From positions 1-11,507 of the forward strand of contig JAVBLG010000051.1 of the NCBI GenBank assembly GCA_031553655.1: a DNA stretch of 11,507 nt, read 5' to 3'. The stretch comes from JAVBLG01 sp031553655 (GTDB taxonomy: Bacteria > Desulfobacterota > Desulfovibrionia > Desulfovibrionales > Desulfovibrionaceae). The notes beneath the pieces are model-generated. The model saw only the letters and a list, made by a program, of their open reading frames with translations, ran no database searches and was not told the DNA's origin. This document shows, one piece after another, positions 1 to 4,582 of this stretch. The position numbers and the translations under genes were made by a program. Within the stretch, counting starts at the first letter, position 1, and every line of letters starts with the position of its first letter.

Positions 1-113
1 TAGGCGTTGTAGGTGGTGCCTCTGGTGGCCAGAGTATAGCCGTGGAAATTGCGTTTGTCGTATTCAACCGCGCCAATCCACCAGATATCTTTTTTTATCT
101 CGACTGGTTGCAT
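1..113 (-). CDS. roo: Rubredoxin:oxygen oxidoreductase (flavodiiron protein), N-terminal 37 residues, cut by window edge
   Basis: The visible peptide starts MQPVEIKKDIWWIGAVEYD and continues through F-H-G-Y-T-L and G-T-T-Y-N-A, the characteristic opening of the beta-lactamase-like domain of A-type flavoproteins such as Desulfovibrio Roo. In that family a diiron site in this domain reduces O2 to water, using electrons passed from rubredoxin through FMN; the protein is cytoplasmic. Only the start is present, so the metal ligands and flavodoxin domain lie outside the window. The ATG is preceded by an AAGG about 13 bases upstream, a rather distant ribosome site. Upstream on the same strand are rub and dfx, the gene order known from D. 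vulgaris, which strongly supports the call. A stem-loop separates it from rub, so its expression may be partly uncoupled. Confidence 0.88.
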   Translation of the reverse strand, partial: MQPVEIKKDIWWIGAVEYDKRNFHGYTLATRGTTYNA

Positions 114-135
114 TTTATTTTCCAACCTTGAATTT

Positions 136-172
136 AAGTCGGCCTCCTGGTTTCCCAAGAGGCCGACTTTTT
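136..172. terminator. Perfect 11-bp stem-loop between rub and roo
   Basis: The arms AAGTCGGCCTC (136-146) and GAGGCCGACTT (159-169) pair perfectly around a 12-base loop. A T-run follows on the plus strand (TTTTT at 168-172), but in the direction of rub-roo transcription (minus) the hairpin is followed by AAATT rather than a clean U tract. It therefore looks like a good terminator for plus-strand transcripts and at most a partial terminator, processing site or 3'-stabilising hairpin for the dfx-rub message. Confidence 0.6.
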
Positions 173-217
173 GTGCAATGAGTTTTTTATTTCAAAAGAC
201 GCATTTGGGCGCAGGCA

Positions 218-376
218 CTAGGCCGGGTTGAAATCGTCTTTGCTCACGCCGCAGACCGGGCAGGTCCAATCATCGGGCAGGTCTTCAAATTTAGTTCCGG
301 CCGGAGCATTGGGCGGATCGCCCTGAGCCGGGTCATATTCATATCCGCAAACGGAGCATACGTGGCTGGCTGCCAT
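218..376 (-). CDS. rub: Rubredoxin
   Basis: A 52-residue small iron-sulfur protein. Two Cys pairs, C-S-V-C-G-Y at residues 7-12 and C-P-V-C-G-V at 39-44, form the FeCys4 site, and the intervening Y-D-P, P-P-N-A-P-G-T-x-F and L-P-D-D-W-T segments are typical rubredoxin. It carries single electrons in the cytoplasm, here most likely to Roo for oxygen reduction and to desulfoferrodoxin for superoxide reduction, since it sits between the two genes. The length matches the usual 52-54 residues. The ATG at 376 has a good AAGGGG ribosome site 7 bases upstream and lies 27 bases after the dfx stop codon, consistent with co-transcription. Confidence 0.96.
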   Translation of the reverse strand: MAASHVCSVCGYEYDPAQGDPPNAPAGTKFEDLPDDWTCPVCGVSKDDFNPA

Positions 377-403
377 ATCAGAACCCCTTTTTTATATTTT
401 TGT

Positions 404-778
404 TTACGCTTTCCAGAGGCTGTGCAGGTTACAGTACTCGTACGCCTCTACCTTGTCGGCCTTAATGCAGAATTCCGCAACGGGCTGGTCGCCGGGTTTG
501 AGGAATTTGGTGTAGCATACGCCGTCGGCTATCAAGGAGATCCACTCAATATAGTGGGCGTCAAGCATGGGATGCAGCACGGAGCCAACTGAAACTTTAT
601 AACCGGTGTCGGTTTTTTCAATTACCGGAACATGTTTTTCTTTGGCGCCGTCGCTGGTGCCGGCTTCAATGTACTTCATTGGGGCGCCGCAGCAATAGAG
701 CGGTCCGCTGCCTTCGTGCATGATCTGGATAATATGTCCGCAAAGATCGCATTTATAAATATCAAGACGATTGGCCAT
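404..778 (-). CDS. dfx: Desulfoferrodoxin (superoxide reductase)
   Basis: A 124-residue two-domain iron protein (also called rbo) that reduces superoxide to hydrogen peroxide in the cytoplasm. The N-terminal desulforedoxin domain has its four ligands at C10, C13, C29 and C30 (centre I). The catalytic His4Cys centre II is complete: H49, H69, H75, C116 and H119, with E47 and K48 in the usual E-K-H-V-P motif. Length and ligand spacing match D. vulgaris desulfoferrodoxin. Two further cysteines, C88 and C104, are not ligands in the family. The ATG at 778 has a GAGGT ribosome site 4 bases upstream. It is the first gene of the dfx-rub-roo group and has a clear promoter and possible operators upstream. 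Electrons probably come from the rubredoxin encoded next. Confidence 0.97.
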   Translation of the reverse strand: MANRLDIYKCDLCGHIIQIMHEGSGPLYCCGAPMKYIEAGTSDGAKEKHVPVIEKTDTGYKVSVGSVLHPMLDAHYIEWISLIADGVCYTKFLKPGDQPVAEFCIKADKVEAYEYCNLHSLWKA

Positions 779-799
779 ATTTACCTCGCTGTTTTTTTG

Positions 800-817
800 T
801 GCACCAAGTCGGGTGCA
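800..817 (-). promoter_or_regulatory. Small hairpin in the dfx 5' leader
   Basis: TGCACC (800-805) and GGTGCA (812-817) are perfect inverted repeats around a 6-base spacer. The element lies between the predicted transcription start (near 823) and the dfx ribosome site, so it could be a leader hairpin or an operator just downstream of the promoter. It is followed in the dfx direction by an A-run, not a T-run, so it is not a terminator. Confidence 0.4.
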
Positions 818-829
818 ACCTGGGGATAG

Positions 830-858
830 ATGTTAGGTCAATCCCATATAATTTTCAA
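830..858 (-). promoter_or_regulatory. Predicted sigma-70 promoter of dfx-rub(-roo)
   Basis: Read on the minus strand, TTGAAA (853-858) is separated by exactly 17 bases from TAACAT (830-835). Transcription would start near 823, giving a leader of about 45 bases before the dfx ATG. No other gene on this strand lies between it and dfx. Confidence 0.6.
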
Positions 859-889
859 TTAAAAAAAATCCAATATCTATCAGCTGTTA

Positions 890-911
890 GTTATTAATAA
901 TAATTATTAAC
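890..911. promoter_or_regulatory. AT-rich near-palindrome upstream of dfx, possible Fur/PerR-type operator
   Basis: A 22-base element beginning GTTATTAATA and ending ATTATTAAC is self-complementary at 9 of 11 positions. It lies about 30 bases upstream of the predicted dfx -35 box. Its A/T-only palindromic character resembles Fur-family boxes, which control iron and peroxide genes. The position suits an activator or upstream operator. Regulator identity is inferred only. Confidence 0.35.
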
Positions 912-945
912 AGGTTAAGATATTATTTTTTTCCAAATGGTTCCG

Positions 946-2103
946 CTAATGAATATTTTGAGGAGCAGATCCTGTTTGCGGCGCGGATTTGTCTTCAGGA
1001 GCGGTAGCGGGTGTTTCCTGTTTGGAGTTCTGATGTTTTTCGGCCGCCGGGGTGGCAGGTTCCATCGGCGGCTCCTGGCTTTGCGCGCCATTGGAAACAG
1101 TAGGTTCCATGGTAGGCTCTTGGCTTTTCATACCTTCAGGGGCAGAGGAGGAATCGGGCGACTCCTGGTTCTTTGCGCCTTCAGGGGGGGCGGGCTGCGC
1201 AGCCTCCGGAGCTGTAGCGGGTTGAACAACAGCGCTTTCCGGGGCAGGGGCCGACTTGCGCTTCACTCCTATAATATTGGGCAGGGCCGCTTGCATTTTA
1301 CCGGTAATCAGCAGACCGGACATATGCGGAGCGGACCAGTCGCGGCTGAGCGCCTTGGTTCTGATGGCCAGCCCGGCCTGGGCTCCGCCTTCCACATACA
1401 TGAGCGAACGCAGATTAAGCGGCAGGTTCAGCAGGGCCTGGCAAAGCACATAGGCTTCCACAGGTTGGCGGCAGTGAATAAAAAAAATGTTGCCGCTAGT
1501 GTCTTGCCCCACGGCCGATATGGCGTAAAGAGGTCCTCCGACCGACCACAGGATGCGCCTGTCGGCATTAATCATGCGATAGTTTTGCACCACGGTCCGA
1601 TAATTTTTTAATCTTTCCTGCCAGGGGTCGGCATCACGGTCAATCAAGGCGGCCGAGGGGAGGCCCGGAACCATTGGCCCAGCCACAAAAAACACACCGA
1701 AGCGCTTGGAAATACGCCCATTGTTCACATGCTCGCCATTGCGCATATATCCGGTGCTGGTGCGGGAATCGGGCAGATACATGCTGGCGTTGATGGCGGC
1801 CACCAGATTATGTTTGTCCGCCCAGTCGGCCAGAGGTTTGGAGGGACCGCCTTCTTCACTGGTGGAGTGCAGGGTGAAGTCGAAAAATGAGGGATCGAAA
1901 CGCAACACCACAATTTTGGCGGAATTGGTTTCCGGCCGGTAAAATTCGGCAAAATTCAAGCCGGGCTCAAGTTCCTGCCAGGCTTTTTCCTCCATGCCGT
2001 CGCCAAAGACCGCCTGAGGAGTCAGAATGCAGCACAGGGCCAGAATCAGGCGGATTATCGTCCGTGGTCCGACAGTAAAAAGTTTTTTTTGAAACCGCCG
2101 CAT
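946..2103 (-). CDS. Exported phosphodiester glycosidase family (NAGPA-like) protein with Pro/Glu-rich repeat tail
   Basis: A 385-residue protein with three parts. Residues 1-34 are a signal peptide: basic start M-R-R-F-Q-K-K, hydrophobic core I-I-R-L-I-L-A-L-C-C-I-L, probable cleavage after A-V-F-G. Residues about 40-280 resemble the NAGPA/DUF2233 phosphodiester glycosidase domain, with the motifs V-A-A-I-N-A-S-M-Y, G-Y-M-R-N-G, W-S-V-G-G-P-L and M-Y-V-E-G-G-A-Q-A-G-L. Residues about 281-385 are a Pro/Glu/Ser/Ala-rich tail with degenerate 15-16-residue repeats, likely unstructured or wall-spanning. Family members cleave phosphodiester-linked sugars; the substrate here is unknown, and the protein should act in the periplasm or outside. 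I chose the ATG at 2103 because GAAGAG lies 8 bases upstream; the in-frame ATG at 2127 has no ribosome site and adds charged residues before the signal. It is transcribed divergently from metF and ends before the dfx promoter region. Confidence 0.75.
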   Translation of the reverse strand: MRRFQKKLFTVGPRTIIRLILALCCILTPQAVFGDGMEEKAWQELEPGLNFAEFYRPETNSAKIVVLRFDPSFFDFTLHSTSEEGGPSKPLADWADKHNLVAAINASMYLPDSRTSTGYMRNGEHVNNGRISKRFGVFFVAGPMVPGLPSAALIDRDADPWQERLKNYRTVVQNYRMINADRRILWSVGGPLYAISAVGQDTSGNIFFIHCRQPVEAYVLCQALLNLPLNLRSLMYVEGGAQAGLAIRTKALSRDWSAPHMSGLLITGKMQAALPNIIGVKRKSAPAPESAVVQPATAPEAAQPAPPEGAKNQESPDSSSAPEGMKSQEPTMEPTVSNGAQSQEPPMEPATPAAEKHQNSKQETPATAPEDKSAPQTGSAPQNIH

Positions 2104-2169
2104 TTTTATATCTCTTCTATATAGCATTTTAACTTTGAAATACTATGTCTACCTGAAATTGTTTTTTAA

Positions 2170-2282
2170 CCAGAGGCTGGTTGCCCTGCACGCGCCGTCA
2201 GGCTTGGCCGCATCCAGGGCTGACGCATATATGGCCCCGCCCTGTGGCCGCATCAACGGCCTCTGGCCGCCGGGGCGGTTTT
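2170..2282 (+). promoter_or_regulatory. GC-rich structured segment upstream of metF, candidate attenuator or leader RNA
   Basis: Several complementary segments are visible. CCAGAGGC (2170-2177) matches GCCTCTGG (2259-2266) and would close an 80-base domain. Inside it GCCCTG (2183-2188) matches CAGGGC (2215-2220), and CGTCAG (2196-2201) matches CTGACG (2220-2225). These two pairings interleave, so they form a pseudoknot or are alternatives. A competing terminator-like hairpin pairs CCGCCCT (2237-2243) with GGGGCGG (2272-2278), with an inner GGCCG/CGGCC stem, and is followed by TTTT (2279-2282). The closing stem and the terminator stem cross each other, the arrangement expected of an attenuator. 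I cannot match it to a known riboswitch class, and the high GC content makes chance pairing a real risk. Confidence 0.35.
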
Positions 2283-2283
2283 A

Positions 2284-2292
2284 TGCTATACA
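2284..2292 (+). promoter_or_regulatory. Possible extended -10 promoter of metF
   Basis: TGCTATACA is an extended -10 element (TG, one base, then TATACA). There is no recognisable -35 hexamer 17 bases upstream, where the GC-rich hairpin lies. If used, the transcript would start near 2299 and bypass the structured segment. Confidence 0.3.
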
Positions 2293-2367
2293 ATTCGCTG
2301 TTTATAGGTCAAATATAAATTTTACCGGCCGGACCGGCAATCTCCAAACCCGGAGTATGTGTTTTTT

Positions 2368-3240
2368 ATGAAGATAATCGATAAGATCACCAAATGCGAA
2401 GGACCTTTTTTTTCTCTTGAATTCTTTCCTCCTAAAGAACAGGAACAATGGCCGCATTTTCTGGAAACCGTGGAAAGGCTCAAGGCCGTCGATCCTCTGT
2501 TTGTTTCCGTAACATACGGGGCGGGCGGCTCGGGTAGCGGCAATACTTTGGGCATAGTAAAAAGGATAAAGGAAATGGGCCTGGAGCCCATGTCGCACCT
2601 CACCTGCGTGGGGGCCAGCTCGGAATCCATAAAGGTGTTTCTGCGTGAGCTTGACGGCGCGGGCATAGAAAACATTCTGGCCTTGCGCGGCGACCCGCCC
2701 AAAGGGCAGACCGTGGTCACAGTGGGCGGCGATTTCACCCATGCCGCCGATTTGGTTCGCTACCTGCGCCGGGTGCGCCCGGGCATGGGCGGGGCCGGGG
2801 CCGGATACCCGGCCCCTCATCCCGAGTCGCCATCATTTGTTAAAGATCGGGCTTGGACAGTGGAAAAGATCCGCACCGGGGCCGATTTTGTGATGACTCA
2901 GCTCTTTTTCGACGTGCGGGAATATTTTGACTTTGTGGACAGCCTGCGCATGCAGGGCTTGAATATTCCGGTCATTCCAGGCATTTTGCCCATTCAGAGC
3001 CTTGATTCGTTCCGACGCGTGCTTTCGCTGTGTGGAGCCAATATCCCCGCTTCGCTGTACTTCACCTTGGAAGAAGCCCACAAGCAGGGCGGGGCCGAGG
3101 CCGTCAAAGAAGCCGGGTTCACCTATGCCGTGAAACAAATTAAAGCCTTGCTGGACGGCGGCGCGCCGGGCATACATCTTTATACTCTGAACAAGGCTTC
3201 GCTGTGCCTGAAGGTTGTGGAGGCGGTGAGGGGGGCGTAG
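2368..3240 (+). CDS. metF: 5,10-methylenetetrahydrofolate reductase
   Basis: A 290-residue TIM-barrel flavoenzyme of the short bacterial MetF type. It reduces 5,10-methylene-THF to 5-methyl-THF, the methyl donor for methionine synthesis, in the cytoplasm. Visible family motifs are S-L-E-F-F-P-P-K with the catalytic Glu at E18, S-V-T-Y-G-A-G-G (47-54), H-L-T-C-V-G (77-82), I-L-A-L-R-G-D-P-P with D109 at the folate/flavin site, G-A-D-F-V-M-T-Q-L-F-F-D, P-V-I-P-G-I-L-P-I, and the closing G-I-H-L-Y-T-L-N-K. I chose ATG 2368, 12 bases after GGAG (2352-2355); an in-frame GTG at 2359 would add three residues but leaves only 3 bases to that site. It appears to be a single-gene unit, divergent from the glycosidase-family gene and followed by a toxin-antitoxin patch. 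Confidence 0.95.
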   Translation: MKIIDKITKCEGPFFSLEFFPPKEQEQWPHFLETVERLKAVDPLFVSVTYGAGGSGSGNTLGIVKRIKEMGLEPMSHLTCVGASSESIKVFLRELDGAGIENILALRGDPPKGQTVVTVGGDFTHAADLVRYLRRVRPGMGGAGAGYPAPHPESPSFVKDRAWTVEKIRTGADFVMTQLFFDVREYFDFVDSLRMQGLNIPVIPGILPIQSLDSFRRVLSLCGANIPASLYFTLEEAHKQGGAEAVKEAGFTYAVKQIKALLDGGAPGIHLYTLNKASLCLKVVEAVRGA

Positions 3241-3326
3241 GCATCATTTTTAATCTGGAAGAATTGCCGAACCGTTTCAGAAGTATGTTTTAAAATAGGT
3301 TTTCAGGTTAACCGGAGCCGTTACGG

Positions 3327-3367
3327 CCCTTGCGGACGATATCTCTATGGAGTATCGCCCGCAGGGG
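3327..3367. terminator. Long near-perfect hairpin between metF and the HicB-like gene
   Basis: Arms 3327-3341 and 3353-3367 pair over 15 positions with one G-U and one A-C mismatch; the apex CTC/GAG (3343-3345 with 3350-3352) extends the stem past a one-base bulge to a TATG loop. The stop codon of the minus-strand HicB-like gene (3345-3347) lies in the apex. On the plus strand a T-rich stretch begins 11 bases after the stem. It is best read as a two-way transcription barrier between convergent genes, though neither side has an immediate T tract. Confidence 0.5.
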
Positions 3368-3566
3368 CCGCGCTGGTTTTTGTTATTTTTTTTCCGTTGT
3401 CTTCCATATCGGTCAAGGTTTCTTTAACCAGGGCGACAATGCCGCGCAAGGCGGCTTCCTGATCCTTGTCCAGCCAGGAAAGGGAAGGAAATTCGGCACA
3501 CAGTCCGACAAAGTCCTGATCTTCCTCTGACCAGATTGGTTGACATTTTGTATAACTGTTATACAT
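3345..3566 (-). CDS. HicB-like antitoxin domain protein, C-terminally truncated
   Basis: A 73-residue protein. The segment W-S-E-E-D-Q-D-F-V-G-L-C-A-E-F-P-S-L-S-W-L followed by Q-E-A-A-L-R-G-I-V-A-L-V matches the partial RNase-H-fold domain of HicB-family antitoxins. Full members continue after D-M-E-x-N-G-x-x-I-P into an S-G-K-F-x-V-R-V-P ribbon-helix-helix DNA-binding half of about 40-50 residues. Here the match ends at N-G-K-K-I and the chain closes with an unrelated T-S-A-A-P-A-G-D-T-P. No remainder of that half is seen downstream, and no HicA toxin gene is adjacent. The ATG at 3566 has no ribosome site, is preceded in frame by TAA, and overlaps the brnTA operator. It is probably a decaying remnant, or possibly a short stand-alone HicB-like protein. 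Confidence 0.6.
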   Translation of the reverse strand: MYNSYTKCQPIWSEEDQDFVGLCAEFPSLSWLDKDQEAALRGIVALVKETLTDMEDNGKKITKTSAAPAGDTP

Positions 3567-3567
3567 T
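3540..3567 (+). promoter_or_regulatory. Predicted sigma-70 promoter of brnTA
   Basis: A perfect -35 TTGACA (3540-3545) is followed after 16 bases by TACATT (3562-3567), a 4 of 6 match to the -10 consensus. The start site would be near 3574, the A of the brnT ATG, so the toxin message may be leaderless or nearly so. That agrees with the absence of any ribosome site before brnT. Confidence 0.55.
3549..3565. promoter_or_regulatory. Perfect palindromic operator in the brnTA promoter
   Basis: TGTATAAC and GTTATACA are exact inverted repeats flanking a single central T. The element fills the spacer between the -35 and -10 boxes, where a bound repressor would exclude RNA polymerase. Known BrnT-BrnA pairs are autoregulated by the ribbon-helix-helix antitoxin BrnA, alone or with BrnT, so this is the expected binding site. 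It also overlaps the first codons of the opposing HicB-like gene. Confidence 0.65.
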
Positions 3568-3573
3568 TATTTT

Positions 3574-3855
3574 ATGCACTACGAATACGACCCAAACAAA
3601 AGCCAGGCTAACAAACTCAAGCACGGTATTGATTTTGAAGAGGCACAGGCTCTGTGGAATGATGAATTTGCCATTGAACAGGACGCACGCAGTGATACCG
3701 AGCCACGTTATGTGGTTGTGGGACGTGTCAATGATAAAATGTGGTCCGCCTTCGTCACGTACCGGGGGGCGGCGGTCAGGATTATTTCCGTGCGCCGTTC
3801 CCGTAAACAGGAGATTGAGGATTATGAACAAGAGATTGCCCGCAGAAGAACTTGA
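3574..3855 (+). CDS. brnT: BrnT-family type II toxin (probable RNase)
   Basis: A 93-residue protein matching the BrnT family (typically about 90 residues). It opens with Y-E-Y-D-P-N-K-S-Q-A-N-K-L-K-H-G-I-D-F-E-E-A (residues 3-24). The middle Y-V-V-V-G-R-V and the closing V-R-I-I-S-V-R-R-S-R-K-Q-E-I-E-D-Y-E are also characteristic. BrnT toxins are RelE-fold ribonucleases that inhibit translation when free of antitoxin; activity here is inferred from the family. The ATG lies at the predicted transcription start with no ribosome site, suggesting leaderless translation. The 3' end overlaps brnA by 32 bases, which would couple toxin and antitoxin synthesis. The toxin-first order is normal for brnTA. 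No frameshift or truncation is seen. Confidence 0.88.
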   Translation: MHYEYDPNKSQANKLKHGIDFEEAQALWNDEFAIEQDARSDTEPRYVVVGRVNDKMWSAFVTYRGAAVRIISVRRSRKQEIEDYEQEIARRRT

Positions 3856-4072
3856 CCAGCTGTTTGACAGCGGCGAAGACATGTCGGAATATATTGACCG
3901 CAATTCTACGCGGCCCTTGAACAAGGAAATTAAACGCATAAACGTGGACATGCCCGTCTGGATGGTTAACGCCCTGGACCGACAGGCCGAACGCCTGAAT
4001 ATCTCGCGCCAGGCCGTGATCAAGAACATGATCGACGCGCAGATCAGGTCAGAGGCGGCCTCGCGGCCTTGA
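3824..4072 (+). CDS. brnA: BrnA-family antitoxin, ribbon-helix-helix
   Basis: An 82-residue acidic-then-basic protein beginning M-N-K-R-L-P-A-E-E-L. Residues about 40-77 form a ribbon-helix-helix (CopG-like) DNA-binding fold: the strand K-R-I-N-V-D-M-P-V-W-M, helix one V-N-A-L-D-R-Q-A-E-R-L, turn N-I-S-R-Q and helix two A-V-I-K-N-M-I-D-A-Q-I. In BrnA antitoxins one part wraps the BrnT toxin and the RHH dimer represses the operon. I chose the ATG at 3824, preceded by GGAG at 3810-3813 and a GAGG at 3817-3820 inside brnT; a longer upstream reading in this frame runs entirely antisense or out of frame to known coding sequence. Its likely target is the palindrome at 3549-3565. Confidence 0.85.
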   Translation: MNKRLPAEELDQLFDSGEDMSEYIDRNSTRPLNKEIKRINVDMPVWMVNALDRQAERLNISRQAVIKNMIDAQIRSEAASRP

Positions 4073-4100
4073 TTTGACCGCGGCATTACGGCTGAATGAT

Positions 4101-4301
4101 TCATACCGGTTCTACATTGCCCACGGGTTGGTTTTTGCCGTGTCCTAGGTGGTAGGTCATTTCCGCCTGAAGCGCCCGCTCCATCATTCGCTTAGTCAAT
4201 TGTTCAATAATGCCTAATTTGCCGAACATATCATTTGGGGTTTTATAACCAGCAAGCAACGCGTCTATCAGTTCATCCGGTATTTCGTGTCTCTCGGCCA
4301 T
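4101..4301 (-). pseudogene. IS256-family transposase, N-terminal fragment
   Basis: A 66-residue open frame whose first ~57 residues match the start of IS256/mutator-type transposases: P-D-E-L-I-D-A-L-L-A-G-Y-K-T-P-N-D-M-F-G, then a segment of pattern L-x-x-Q-L-T-K-R-M-M-E-R-A-L-Q-A-E-M-T-Y-H-L-G-H-G-K-N. Functional proteins are about 400 residues with a DDE catalytic core. Here similarity stops after P-V-G-N and four unrelated residues lead to a stop, so the catalytic domain is gone. The fragment cannot transpose. It lies 28 bases from the end of brnA and starts 26 bases from the truncated XRE fragment on the opposite strand, so it marks an insertion followed by deletion. Confidence 0.75.
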
Positions 4302-4327
4302 TATACAGTCTCATTTATAGATAAGAC

Positions 4328-4477
4328 ATGACTCAGAGTGAGCTTTCCGAGCGCACCGGCATTCCTCGCCGCCACATTTCGGACATGGAAAATGGATGCA
4401 GGCCCATAGGCAAGCAGAACGCCCGTAAGATTGGAGCGGCATTGAACCTGGACCCGCGCGTGTTTTTGGATGTATAG
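4328..4477 (+). pseudogene. XRE-type helix-turn-helix antitoxin/regulator, N-terminally truncated fragment
   Basis: A 49-residue frame starting M-T-Q-S-E-L-S-E-R-T-G-I-P and continuing R-R-H-I-S-D-M-E-N-G, R-P-I-G-K and A-L-N-L-D-P-R-V-F-L. This is the helix-turn-helix core (helices 2-5) of HTH_3/XRE regulators, a type common among HigA-like antitoxins. Full proteins carry 15-40 more residues before M-T-Q-S-E-L. Here an in-frame TAA lies 3 bases before the ATG, and the IS256 remnant begins just upstream on the other strand. There is no ribosome site before the ATG. The simplest reading is a regulator or antitoxin gene cut by the insertion; no partner toxin is seen. Confidence 0.65.
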
Positions 4478-4523
4478 GTCTGCCGAGCATAGCCAAATAA
4501 ATAAATTTGTGCTTAGAAAAGCA

Positions 4524-4550
4524 TAAAGATTTTATTGTAGCAGCCGATAC
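4524..4550 (+). promoter_or_regulatory. Sigma-28 (FliA) flagellar promoter
   Basis: TAAAGATT (4524-4531), an 11-base spacer, then GCCGATAC (4543-4550). This matches the enteric FliA consensus TAAAGTTT-N11-GCCGATAA at 7 of 8 positions in each box with the exact spacer. Transcription would start near 4557, giving a leader of about 26 bases that contains a strong AGGAGG ribosome site. The first gene of the three-gene unit follows at 4583. No good sigma-70 promoter is apparent in this gap. Confidence 0.8.
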
Positions 4551-4582
4551 GGAACAATAAGTGATCATAGAGGAGGTCGGCT

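Noticed and set aside
937..1611. A 224-residue Arg/Gly/Leu-rich open frame on the plus strand
   Set aside because: It is antisense to the repeat tail and domain of the exported glycosidase-family gene; its biased composition is the mirror of the Pro/Glu-rich codons.
2104..2127. Earlier start at 2127 for the exported glycosidase-family gene
   Set aside because: No ribosome site there; GAAGAG is well placed for the ATG at 2103 and gives a standard signal peptide.
2181..2240. Cobalamin riboswitch before metF, suggested by GGGCTGACGC
   Set aside because: The other conserved B12-box and core elements are missing, so the match is a short coincidence.
2302..2820. 172- and 138-residue minus-strand frames opposite metF
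   Set aside because: Both are shadows of metF, which has full family motifs; they show no domain and no ribosome site.
3536..4072. A single 178-residue plus-strand protein
   Set aside because: Its first 96 residues lie out of frame over brnT; only the part from 3824 is a real protein, BrnA.
3559..4104. A 181-residue minus-strand frame opposite brnTA
   Set aside because: Antisense shadow of two overlapping genes with clear family matches.
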